A stretch of 64,000 bases of DNA from Myrmaecium sp. VS I D KN 1 (taxonomy: Eukaryota; Ascomycota; Dothideomycetes; Valsariales; Valsariaceae), in the NCBI GenBank assembly GCA_019775845.1, contig JADQAV010000028.1, forward strand, positions 620,001 through 684,000, written 5' to 3'. A program made the position numbers and the translations under genes. Shown one piece after another: positions 1-8,980 of the stretch. Position 1 is the stretch's first letter; each line of letters begins with the position of its first letter. The notes under the pieces were generated by a model. It was given only the letters and a program-made list of their open reading frames with translations, was not told where the DNA came from and did no database searches.

Positions 1-1009
1 AGACCTCCACCCGACAAACCATATTCCTCCCGCTCATCGGCCTGGTGGATCACGAGAAGCTCAAGCCGGGTGACCTCATCGGCGTCAACAAGGACTCCTA
101 CCTCGTCCTGGACACATTACCCGCGGAGTATGACAGCAGAGTCAAGGCGATGGAGGTCGACGAGAAGCCGACGGAGAAGTATACGGATGTCGGTGGTCTC
201 GACAAGCAGATCGAGGAGCTCGTTGAAGCGATCGTGTGGCCGATGAAGGAGGCGGAGAGGTTCAAGAAAATCGGCATCAAGGCGCCCAAGGGTACGTTTG
301 CAATGCACGGAGTATGCTCTTAAAACACAATAATACTGACGCAAGTTCTGCAGGTGCTCTGATGTATGGACCTCCTGGTACCGGTAAGACCCTGCTCGCC
401 AGGGCCTGTGCTGCCCAAACGGATGCCACTTTCCTCAAGCTGGCCGGTCCGCAACTGGTGCAGATGTTCATTGGTGACGGCGCCAAGCTCGTCCGTGACT
501 GCTTCGCCCTCGCCAAGGAGAAGGCTCCCTCAATCATCTTCATCGACGAGTTGGACGCCATCGGCACTAAGCGTTTCGACTCAGAGAAGTCGGGTGACCG
601 AGAAGTCCAGCGGACCATGTTGGAGCTCCTCAACCAGCTCGACGGCTTCGCCTCCGACGACCGGGTCAAGGTGCTGGCGGCGACGAACCGCATCGACGTG
701 CTCGACCCGGCGCTGCTCCGGTCCGGCCGGCTGGACCGCAAGATCGAGTTCCCGCTGCCGAACGAGGAGGCGCGCGCGCAGATCCTGCGCATCCACAGCC
801 GGAAGATGACGGTCGACGAGGGCGTGAACTGGCCGGAGCTGGCCCGGAGCACGGACGAGTTCGGCGGCGCGCAGCTCAAGGCCGTCTGCGTCGAGGCTGG
901 CATGATCGCCCTCCGCTCCGGCCAGGCCAAGATCAGCCACGAGCACTACGTGGACGCGATCGCGGAGGTGCAGGCCAAGAAGAACTCGCCCATCAACTTC
1001 ATCGCGTGA
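1..1009 (+). CDS. RPT5: 26S proteasome regulatory ATPase Rpt5 (5' partial)
   Basis: One of six AAA+ ATPases in the base of the 19S regulatory particle, which unfold substrates and open the 20S gate. The window starts inside the gene; about 314 residues are visible and roughly 120 N-terminal residues (coiled coil, part of the OB domain) are missing. Exons are 1-291 and 354-1009; the intron 292-353 (GTACGT...CTGCAG) splits the Gly codon of KAPKGALMYG. Visible motifs are Walker A GPPGTGKT, Walker B IIFIDELD and the arginine-finger stretch [14 protein letters not shown]. Near-identity to the family around [20 protein letters not shown] marks it as Rpt5 rather than another Rpt. The protein ends in ...PINFIA: family members usually end in a hydrophobic-Tyr-X (HbYX) motif such as FYA, and here the penultimate residue is Ile. 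Convergent with the ferric reductase gene downstream. Confidence 0.95.
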
Positions 1010-1633
1010 GGGCGGGCTCGATGGTCAGGAGGAAAAAGAGAGGGGGTTGTGTGTATGCGTTATCTGGTGGGAGCTCGGATCCAGGCTGGCAGGGAGATGC
1101 ATATCTACATCAGGCCTGGTCTTTCTTCACTCTTTCATTCTTTTTCCTCGGGTCCGTTCTATTTCATGGTGATGACGTGACCCCGGCAGAGAGACAGAGA
1201 GAGTGAGCGTCTTTGGGGGTCTTTATGTACGCATAGTAATATAGATCTCGCTCGTGACGATGGCTTCCCGTTCTCCCGTTGTGCTCGTGCAAGTGACGGA
1301 TGTAGCGGTGAATTTTGTACAAAGTGAATAATGCCTGTTGAGTTTCCCTTAATCCCACCGATATGTTCAACTATATAACGCCAGCCGTCCCAGCCCCAAA
1401 CCCCCTTCCCGGCTATATATGGATACCGATATATGTATAGGATGCAAGCGTACCGCTGCCCCTCCATATAAAACATAAATAGACCACAAGACCGCCTCCA
1501 TTATGCCGTTTCCACATCTAGCAGGAAGGGAGAGACCAAGAAAAGGAAGAAGAAACATAAAATCTATCGCGACACGAGCGACCCAGAACTCCATCGGAAA
1601 CCAATCCCAACCCTCTGCAAGGACACAGCTGAT
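1010..1633. other. Convergent 3' intergenic region, Rpt5 / ferric reductase
   Basis: Holds the 3' ends of two convergent genes. The sequence becomes AT-richer after about 1220, as expected for 3' UTRs. I see no gene, RNA or repeat; the short open frames here are unsupported. Confidence 0.6.
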
Positions 1634-3685
1634 CTACCATCCAAACTTCTCAACAGCGACATCGACGTCAAAGCCTCTGGCCACCTGCTCCGCGCACGCA
1701 TTCCGAACCGTCCGAGTCACGCCATCAGGCCCAGAGACGACCACGCCGACGCGCCCAGCCTCCTGCTCGATCCACGCGGCGACGACGGCGCGCACATCCG
1801 GCCGGCCAGCGACCTTCGTCGGGGGCGGGATGACCAGGTCAAGGCCCAAGTCCTCCAGCTCCCGGAGGCGGTCGGCGGGCAGCCAAGCGCGGTGGGCGGG
1901 ATGCTGGGTGATCCAAAGGAGGCGGACGGGTTTTTTGTTATCGTTGTTGTTGGTGGTGGTGTGGCGAGGGAGGGGTGGCGGAGCGGGATCGTGCAGGAGG
2001 CTCCAGACGAGGGGGAAGATGACGGCGATGCCGGAGCCGGCGGCGACGAGGAGGGCGGCGTCGGCGCGGTGGAGGAGGGTGCGGGCGTGGTGGGAGCCGT
2101 AGGGCCCGTCGAGGCGGACGCGCAGGGGCGGGGGTGGGCGGTGGATGGAGGTGGTGGAGGTGGTGGTGGCGTGGCGGAGGAGGTCGGAGGTGAAGCCGGA
2201 GTGGGCGCGGATGAGGAGGGTGAGCCAGGCGTGGGTTGGGGCGGCGGAGTCGGTGGGTGGTGTAGGAGCGGCGGAGGCGATGGTGAAGGGGTGAGATTGG
2301 AGGATGTGTTTTTGACTGAGACTGGGGACGGTGAGGAAGACGTGGTCGGTTGGTTTCCAGCCGTAGATGATGTTTCTCCGTCCTCGAGCCCGGAACATGA
2401 GGTTTGTCTCTTTCGACGGGGCAGGTGGAATATCCCAGTCAGCTGACAAGTGTAATGTCTCACTATCGGGCAGGACAGTAAGAGTCGCGTCCAACTCCGC
2501 GGACTTGAGACAGAGCCGGTACACCAAACGATCGACCAGGAAGATCAACAGCGACGCTTCGACGAAAGGCCGGCTCGTATGATAATGCAGCCAGAGAAAG
2601 ACCAGCGCGGAGATCTGGAGCAGGACGTGCGATGCCAGGAAGAGCTCATACCAGCGCTGCCGGAAGCTGCCAAGTGAGGTGAAGTACAGCAATTCGTACG
2701 ACAGGAAGGTGCCGATACCCAGCAGCACAAGCGGGGTCAAGATGAAGCGCTCAAACGAGAAGCCTAGACGTCTCAGGACCCCATACCAGACGGCCAGAAT
2801 CCCAAGGAAATGGATGACCGCCTCGAAGCAGAGCAGCTCACCCAGTCGCCGGTGGAAGATGTTGCAAGCCTCGTACGAGTAGCCGGTGAGCAGCTTGATA
2901 GGCTGGTTCTTGGCAGCCAGCAGGTAGAGCAGAGGCAAATTGGCACAGAACACGAGGCCCGCTCGGTCGGCGAGGACGAAAATGAAGGGTAGTTCAAGCG
3001 GGATGTTGTAGACGGTGTAGAAGACGTTGAGGGCGAAGAAGGCGAGGATGAACAGGGAGGTCCCGTTGGACGGCAAGGTCTTGTGGACGACCGGAATCGG
3101 CGGCGGCTGGTACATCAACCACGATCGCAGCGTGCCGCACAGCGTCCTCCTCTTACGCGACCTTGCGCGGTGACTGCTCAGGAGAGGCTGCCTCTCCGCG
3201 TCGGCGGGATCGAGTTTCACCACCGCATCGGGAGGGGTCGCCGTTCCTTGGAGCGTGCTGCTCGCGGAAGAAGAAGAAGCCCGGTCGGAGGCAGACCCAG
3301 TCGACAACGTCCGTGGAAAGGTGAGATATTGCGACGTCTTATCCTCAACGTCCTCCTGCGCCAGCTCGCTCCTCCTCCTCAGCTCCCGGACATCTCTCCG
3401 ATCCCGGACCCAACGTGCGACGGCGATGAACAGCAGCAATGCAAGCACGACGAGATTATAAGTCAGCACGAACCGTCGTCCGAACCGGATGCCCTCTACC
3501 AGCCTATGGAACCGTGGGTCCCGGCCCGGATCGTCGGCTAAGACCTCTGCCCCGGGTGAGGGTGCCAGGGCATGGCGGACGAGCTCCTCCGCACTGGGAG
3601 TACCCGGATGGCCGGGCGAAGGCGGCGGAGTGGGAAGGGAAAGGTACAGGGCGGCCTGCACCCAGGCGTAAGGGATTCCGCTCAT
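1634..3685 (-). CDS. Ferric reductase, FRE/NOX family transmembrane protein
   Basis: Membrane flavocytochrome expected to move electrons from NADPH through FAD and two hemes to extracellular Fe(III) or Cu(II), serving high-affinity iron uptake. A single exon encodes 683 residues, normal for the family. A first membrane segment lies near residues 73-91, followed by a charged, serine-rich cytosolic loop (about 95-200) and then the ferric-reductase core. The bis-heme histidine pairs are H278/H292 and H353/H367, each with 13 intervening residues. The FAD motif HPFTIAS is at 465-471, and the NADPH-binding stretch AAGSGIAV is near 548-555. The C-terminus ends VEKFGW, as in related reductases. I see no cleavable signal peptide, and the start is simply the first ATG. 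The family includes metalloreductases with other roles, so the substrate is inferred. Its start faces the 3' end of RER1 on the same strand. Confidence 0.9.
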   Translation of the reverse strand: MSGIPYAWVQAALYLSLPTPPPSPGHPGTPSAEELVRHALAPSPGAEVLADDPGRDPRFHRLVEGIRFGRRFVLTYNLVVLALLLFIAVARWVRDRRDVRELRRRSELAQEDVEDKTSQYLTFPRTLSTGSASDRASSSSASSTLQGTATPPDAVVKLDPADAERQPLLSSHRARSRKRRTLCGTLRSWLMYQPPPIPVVHKTLPSNGTSLFILAFFALNVFYTVYNIPLELPFIFVLADRAGLVFCANLPLLYLLAAKNQPIKLLTGYSYEACNIFHRRLGELLCFEAVIHFLGILAVWYGVLRRLGFSFERFILTPLVLLGIGTFLSYELLYFTSLGSFRQRWYELFLASHVLLQISALVFLWLHYHTSRPFVEASLLIFLVDRLVYRLCLKSAELDATLTVLPDSETLHLSADWDIPPAPSKETNLMFRARGRRNIIYGWKPTDHVFLTVPSLSQKHILQSHPFTIASAAPTPPTDSAAPTHAWLTLLIRAHSGFTSDLLRHATTTSTTSIHRPPPPLRVRLDGPYGSHHARTLLHRADAALLVAAGSGIAVIFPLVWSLLHDPAPPPLPRHTTTNNNDNKKPVRLLWITQHPAHRAWLPADRLRELEDLGLDLVIPPPTKVAGRPDVRAVVAAWIEQEAGRVGVVVSGPDGVTRTVRNACAEQVARGFDVDVAVEKFGW

Positions 3686-4416
3686 GGCTCGGCGGAGGTG
3701 AGGAGCCGATGGTGTTTCGATGTGAGGAATATCATCGGTTGGAGGGATTGAGAGGGAGAGAACGGTGAAGGGCCGAGGGGGCGATGTGGGTTCGGGGGAC
3801 GTGGGAGTGACATACTGCGCGAGTCAGGTGTGAAGCGGAGTGATTGTCGACATGACTTGGAGAACCCCACGCTTCATGCGGGTTATCTATCGCATCAATC
3901 TCGGAATCCGACGACGGATCAAACTCAGATGCCATAGTCAAGCATATCTGTCAGGAGTGCTCTACATATTACTCTGTAGTAGCAATGCTTGCGTACCTTT
4001 CAAGATAGCAGTTCATAAACGAAGACAAAAGGTCAAGAGTACAGCACGGCATATAAAGTCTCAAAAAAGCCTTCTTGGTTTCATTCATTGCCGGTGATTT
4101 TCATTATCTTACATCAAATCCGGGAAAAGCACTCGATATAGCCTCACGTCTCCTTCCAATCTCTCTCCTCGTACAAAGTTCTCCGGCCAGGCTGCGTATT
4201 AGAGGGGTTAATGCATGATATCGTCTTCCATCAAAGCCCAGACACCAGACCCAATCAACCGACGCTCTGATGTACAAACTTCCGTCTTCGTTGAGACCGA
4301 GGCTAATCAAGGTCCCGAGCATGACTCCATGCGTTTATCCGGGATACCAGCGCCTCCAGACCTTTTCTCGTCGGAGACCTTCAATATCGGGCACGAGTGA
4401 GTCGCTGTGTCTCAAT
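3686..4416. other. Upstream region of ferric reductase and 3' flank of RER1
   Basis: Promoter and leader of the reductase plus the RER1 3' UTR. Read on the minus strand, AGATAA at 3883-3888 is a GATA-type hexamer of the kind bound by fungal iron regulators; one copy is weak evidence. A good donor-like GTATGT occurs on the minus strand near 3812, so the leader may contain an intron. No separate gene is supported. Confidence 0.4.
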
Positions 4417-5211
4417 CTACTTGGAACCGGTGGCGTAGTGCCTCTTGCCGACGGTGAAAGGCAGGTAGCGGTACTTGATCATGTGTTGAATCTGTCTCCG
4501 CACTATGAAAACATAAAACATTAGCTTCCATATACGAAACGCGGGGCGCCTTCCAGCAACCAGCACGTCGCGCGCGCGCACTACTTACTCGTCAAGAAGA
4601 ACAGGATAAACCAGTACATGACCAGGACAGGCCAGAAGACAGGCAGGTTGAACACCTCGAACCAGCTGCAGAGGAAGCTGACAGCGATGGCGCGGGTGGC
4701 GGAGTACCAGAACTTGAACTCGGGCAGCCGCCGCACGAAGGGGCGGAACTCGTCGTCCTCCTTGCTCGGCAGCCCGCCGGCCGTGCCGTCCTCCATGCCC
4801 TCATCCTGCTCCAGCGACGGGTCGAACTTGGGCGAGATGAAGGCGAGGAAGATGTTGAGCAGGTAGATGCCGAGGGAGTAGGCCACTGCGAGAAGGGATG
4901 GATTAGACTCCACGACGAAACGACGCGACCGAGCGGAGCAGCCGGGGTGGGAACTGACCAATGTACCAGCCCTGGGCAAAGAATATTCGGAGGGCGAAGA
5001 GGAGGAACAGGACGCCGGTGCCTATCCATCGGTACGTGGTGAACGGGGTGGACTTGTCGAGATACGCCTGGTACAACTACAGGGCTCCGTGTCAGTCGGA
5101 GTTCGCAGATTTCTGGGCAATGAAGCAGATCGAGCGTGCACTCACCCGGCCATACTTGGTGGTTTGCGCGGTGACCGCAGCAAACGGAGTGTCGGGCTCA
5201 GGCGCATCCAT
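4417..5211 (-). CDS. RER1: Rer1, Golgi-to-ER retrieval receptor
   Basis: A four-pass membrane protein of the early Golgi that sorts escaped ER membrane proteins into COPI vesicles. Four exons on the minus strand, 5211-5146, 5076-4959, 4885-4589 and 4502-4417, join to 188 residues, the usual family length. Every junction restores family sequence: KYGR|LYQAYLDK, GWYI|VAYSLGIYL and FFLT|MRRQIQHMIKYRY. Hydrophobic segments are near WIGTGVLFLLFALRIFF, VAYSLGIYLLNIFLAF and the closely spaced pair in the C-terminal half. The tail KRHYATGSK is basic. Translation is assigned to the ATG giving MDAPEPDTPFAA; the open frame continues upstream without a better ATG in a family-like context. Divergent from the enoyl-CoA hydratase gene. 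Confidence 0.95.
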
Positions 5212-5778
5212 TGCTGCTGTGAGAGAGGAAGGAACGGGCGCTGCGATGTCGTCGATGCGCAACGGTGCGAATGGACGGGGTTGAGGGCGAAGGAGGGAGT
5301 GATGCGCGACGCCGACGGTTGTAACTAGACGAGCAGAAAGAGGGCGAAAGAAAGGAGTGGGTGGGAGTAGGTGGCGCGAGTGAGGATGGAAATTGGCGGA
5401 CGTATCTGACAATTCGACGGGACGAAATGCGAAGAGTTCAACAGGCGACGTTCCGTCGGTGATGGGCAAGTGCCGGCCGTGGCTGAGTTGCCCGGTTCGG
5501 CCACGCAATCTTAGAGGGTGTTGAGGCCTCAGGCATAATGATACGCTTATTCAGGCGGCGGTGCCGTACCTTACCGTATTGTAGGAATCAGTAACATAAC
5601 CTGTAATCAATCGCTGGACCTCGGATAAGGACCCTGACGGACGGTTACATGCTGTGGTAGCTCCATCAAGCTTGGAGGTAAACTGTGAGTTCCAATTCCC
5701 AATTCACAAACACCAAGATAGGCATTTTCCTTTTTCTCTCCGGTCTGCCCTGCCGCAGCTTCAATCACCATATACACA
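5212..5778. promoter_or_regulatory. Bidirectional promoter region, RER1 / enoyl-CoA hydratase
   Basis: A 567 bp gap between divergent start codons. Apart from the CCTCGG hexamer listed separately I see no distinctive element. Short open frames on both strands look like chance. Confidence 0.6.
5619..5624 (+). promoter_or_regulatory. CCTCGG element, FarA/FarB-type fatty-acid response site (putative)
   Basis: CCTCGG lies about 155 bp upstream of the enoyl-CoA hydratase start codon. This hexamer is the established core for the FarA/FarB Zn2Cys6 regulators of fatty-acid genes in Aspergillus. The sequence match is direct; regulation is inferred. Matching hexamers precede the dehydrogenase and thioesterase genes in this window. 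Confidence 0.45.
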
Positions 5779-6904
5779 ATGTTCACCCTTCGAACAACAG
5801 CGGTCCGAGTAAGCTCTCGATTCGTCCAGCCTTCGCTCCCCCGCCTCGCCCGGCCCTCCTCCACCACCTCCACCATCGCCGCGCTCCCGCAATTCGAGCA
5901 CATCAAGGTGTCCGCCCCCAAACCCGGCGTGGGACTCAGTGAGCTTTGCCTTCCTCCCTGACATTATAGCCTCAGACCTCCAATATACTGACGCTTCAGT
6001 CCCACAGTTACCCTCAACCGCCCCAAAGCCCTCAATGCCCTCTGCACCCCGCTGATCCTCGAGCTCAACGAGGCCCTCCGGAAGCTCGACGCGGACAAGG
6101 AAACCGGCGCCATCGTCATCACCGGCTCTGAGAAGGCCTTTGCAGGTTCGAGCCCAGCTCTTCTGTCCTTTCTTCTTTCCACCGCAAGTCCTCGTCCGCG
6201 TCCACCCAACTAGCTAGCTTCCCCAAGCCCCCCAAGCTGGCGGCAAAGGACATGCACAATCAAGAAGGAAAAAGCAACCACAATCGCTAACACGCCTCCC
6301 CCCCATACCAGCCGGCGCCGACATCAAAGAGATGAAAGACAAAACCTTCAGCGACGCATACGGGCACGACTTCATCGAGAACTGGTCGGACCTGACCCTG
6401 CACGTCAAGAAGCCGATCCTCGCCGCCGTGGCCGGGTACGCGCTGGGCGGGGGCTGCGAGCTCGCCATGATGGCCGACGTCCTCTACTGCGCCGCCGACG
6501 CCACCTTCGGCCAGCCCGAGATCAAGCTCGGCGTCATCCCCGGCGCCGGCGGCTCCCAGCGGCTCGCCCGCGCCCTCGGCAAGGCCAGGGCCATGCATTA
6601 CGTCCTCACCGGCGACACCTTCTCCGGCCGCGAGGCCGAGCGCTGGGGCCTCGCCGCCCGCGTCTTCGATACCCCGGCTGAGTGTCTTGATGGCGCACTC
6701 GCTGCGGCTGAGCGCATCGCCGGATACTCCCGCATCGCCGTCAAGGCTGCTAAGGAGGTCGTCAACAAGAGTCAGGATCTCGGCGTTCGGGATGGGGTCG
6801 AGTACGAGCGACGCGTCTTCCACAGCTTGTTCGGCAGCCGGGATCAGAAAATCGGCATGGCGGCGTTCGCGGCGAAGCAGAAGCCTGAATGGTCGCATGA
6901 GTAG
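5779..6904 (+). CDS. Mitochondrial enoyl-CoA hydratase (short-chain, ECHS1-type)
   Basis: Hydrates trans-2-enoyl-CoA to L-3-hydroxyacyl-CoA, the second step of beta-oxidation, also used in branched-chain amino acid breakdown. Exons 5779-5938, 6008-6145 and 6312-6904 give 296 residues. The first 30-odd residues are Arg/Ser-rich without acids ([15 protein letters not shown]...), a good mitochondrial presequence. The crotonase fold is clear: oxyanion-hole segments [13 protein letters not shown] and [11 protein letters not shown], with the two catalytic acids as E149 (GGCELA) and E169 (GQPEI). Splicing restores [14 protein letters not shown] and AFAAGADI. The second intron has the unusual donor GTTCGA, but no other donor keeps the frame. 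Together with the 3-hydroxyacyl-CoA dehydrogenase at 53.3 kb it supplies two consecutive beta-oxidation steps. Confidence 0.95.
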
Positions 6905-7185
6905 AGTGGCAGAGATGAGGGAAGCAGCGATGGGGATCGCCCAGATATATGACTGATATATGTCTGATCACTGTTGGATGCCAGTGGTTTTGGGATCATG
7001 GACATTATGGGACCTCTGCAAAAGAAAAAGGAATAATACTACCTCCTAAAAAAAGAAATAGTCACACGTCATTACTCTTTTCGTTTCACGTTGCTTCGAA
7101 GGAAGTGCCTGCCCTCCTCTCATCCCCGCCGTTTTCGTTTTCATACTTCAAATTATTTCTTCCTTCCGTTTTCCATCGGCCCCCG

Positions 7186-7942
7186 CTAGCGACGCTCCTG
7201 CTGCCCTCCCATACCGCTCAGCTTGTCGTTGATGTTGTCCGTCGCTCCGGTGGCCGTGTTGCCGAGACCTTGATCAACAACAGCGTCAGCAAAGTCAAGA
7301 GAAGGCAGGAGAAGAGAGGGAGAGGAAACGACCGGCTCCAAAGATGGGGCCAGAAAGGAGGAAGACACAGCCAAAGTAACAACAGCACAACCAACCTACG
7401 ACGCAAAGAAAGGAGGGAAGAGGAAGAAGAAGAACATACCCTTCGTCGTATCCCCCACGCCCTTGGTGACGCCGGTCAAAGTGTCGCCCAAGCCCTTGCC
7501 AGCCGCGCCGACGGTGTCGCCCACGGTGCCGGTGACGCCACCGACAGCCTTGCCGGTCGTGTCGACCACTCCGCCGACCGCGGAGCCTACTCCGCCCACG
7601 AGCCCGCCGAAGAGGCCTGCCGTTTGCGTTAGCTTTTTTTGGGAATTTTTGGGAATGGTCCGGGGGGGAGGGAAGAGGAAGGGAGGTGGTTGGGAGGGTC
7701 GAAATGAAGGGGAGGGGATGGGATGGGATGGGGATTGAGAGGACGTCGGGCCATTCGTCCATATGTCTCAGAAGCAAAGGCGAAAGTGAAGGGGAGGAAC
7801 CAAGAGAAAAGAAGACAGAGGAAGTGAGACATTGCACCAGGAAAAAAGAAGCCCATCGACATGAGAACAAAGCGAAGAAAGCAGCAAGAAAATGTTAGGA
7901 AGACCTACCAGGCTTGTTCTGCTGCTCTTTGTTATCCGACAT
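7186..7942 (-). CDS. Small glycine-rich repeat protein, LEA-like (hypothetical)
   Basis: Not recognised as a named gene. Three exons on the minus strand, 7942-7909, 7616-7440 and 7268-7186, join to 97 residues starting MSDNKEQQNKPGLFGG. The core is a run of degenerate repeats in which Gly-Val/Leu-Gly-Asp/Lys-Thr recurs (VGGVVDTTGKAVGGVTG, VGDTVGAAGKGLGD, GVTKGVGDTTKG), ending GATDNINDKLSGMGGQQERR. The protein is hydrophilic, Gly/Thr-rich, and lacks Cys and Trp. Such patterns resemble LEA-type or lipid-surface amphipathic repeats, so a stress-protective or membrane-surface role is a guess. The second intron uses an AAG acceptor with a good CTGAC branch site. Convergent with enoyl-CoA hydratase (281 bp between stop codons). 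Confidence 0.7.
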
Positions 7943-8980
7943 CAGGACGTGATAGTTACAGGATGTATATGTAGGGAAAAAGCTGTGGTTTTGCTTTCGT
8001 GCGTTTCAAAGTAACTACTGCGGAATCTCGAGTGGTTAGAAGTAGTATATAAGGAAAAGTGTATAAGTACGTGGCGGGAGGGAAACATGTATATACGTCG
8101 GAAGTAGGAAGGAGGGTGGAGGGGGTTGGCAGACGTTGACTTTGGGGAAATGACGTCGTTCACCCCTCCCAACCCCGGTTGCCGTCCACATGGACGACAG
8201 ACTTAGACCGATGAACCACGGTAAGGATCGCCTCGTCCCGCCTTGCATCATCGCCATCGTGATCCAGAGCATCATCATCGATCCTGTTGCGTTGATGGTC
8301 GGCGGCATGAAAGCCGGGTAGACGAGGTCAGCATGATGCATGTCATCGTAATTGGAGAGGCAGCAAACGGGCAGTCGCTCTCCGTGATGCCGCAGACTGC
8401 AGAGATGTTCGGTTGAATGCAGATGTTCGCTCGAGTCCATTCTCATACAGTAAGATAAGTAGAGGCATGGTAGGCATAAAGGTACAGTCACCTCACATAG
8501 AAAGCATCTTAGCATAACAGGCCCCGGTGAATGGATCATAAGACAGTAAAATCTGTGCTATGGAATTCTGAATGATGTCTGGAAAAATGCTGGACGGCAT
8601 AGGGCTATAGAAAGTCCAACAAAAACAGCGGAGAGGGGGGAAGGTGCAGAGGAAAATCAGCATCCGTCAAAAAGAAAAGGCCACAGCTCATGACCGCTCC
8701 AACCGGAACGCCTTTGGTATGTGAGAATGGACGAAGAAAACCTGATAGTGGTGGCCTCCCGATCCCCGGTAAACTTTTTGGTTCCTCCCCACCATCATGA
8801 AAAGGGAAAAACAGAGAGTAATGCACACTTTTCCCCCCTGTCTTAGAAACGCACAGATTCGGTGAAATGACACCCGAAATGCAAGGCCCAGAATGTATGC
8901 TCGCAAACCCACGTCTATGCAATCGGCAAGATCGAATTATAGAGACGACAAGCTCCAATCCTCGGCAAGTAGGAGAGGAC
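7943..8980. other. Upstream region of the small repeat gene and 3' flank of eIF4G
   Basis: About 1 kb between two minus-strand genes. It should hold the promoter of the small glycine-rich gene and the eIF4G 3' UTR. I see no convincing gene; the open frames are low-complexity shadows. Confidence 0.5.

Noticed and set aside
1503-2446. Plus-strand frames antisense to ferric reductase
   Set aside because: Shadows of the reductase in GC-rich DNA; Gly/Arg/Pro composition and no family resemblance.
3813-3941. Short acidic minus-strand frame (MTMASEFDPSSDSEID...) as an extra first exon of the ferric reductase
   Set aside because: It ends at a good GTATGT donor, but I found no acceptor that joins it in frame to the reductase start; kept only as a possible spliced leader.
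6138-6160. T-arm-like GGTTCGAGCCC near 6145
   Set aside because: It is the exon 2/intron 2 junction of enoyl-CoA hydratase; no cloverleaf can be drawn around it.
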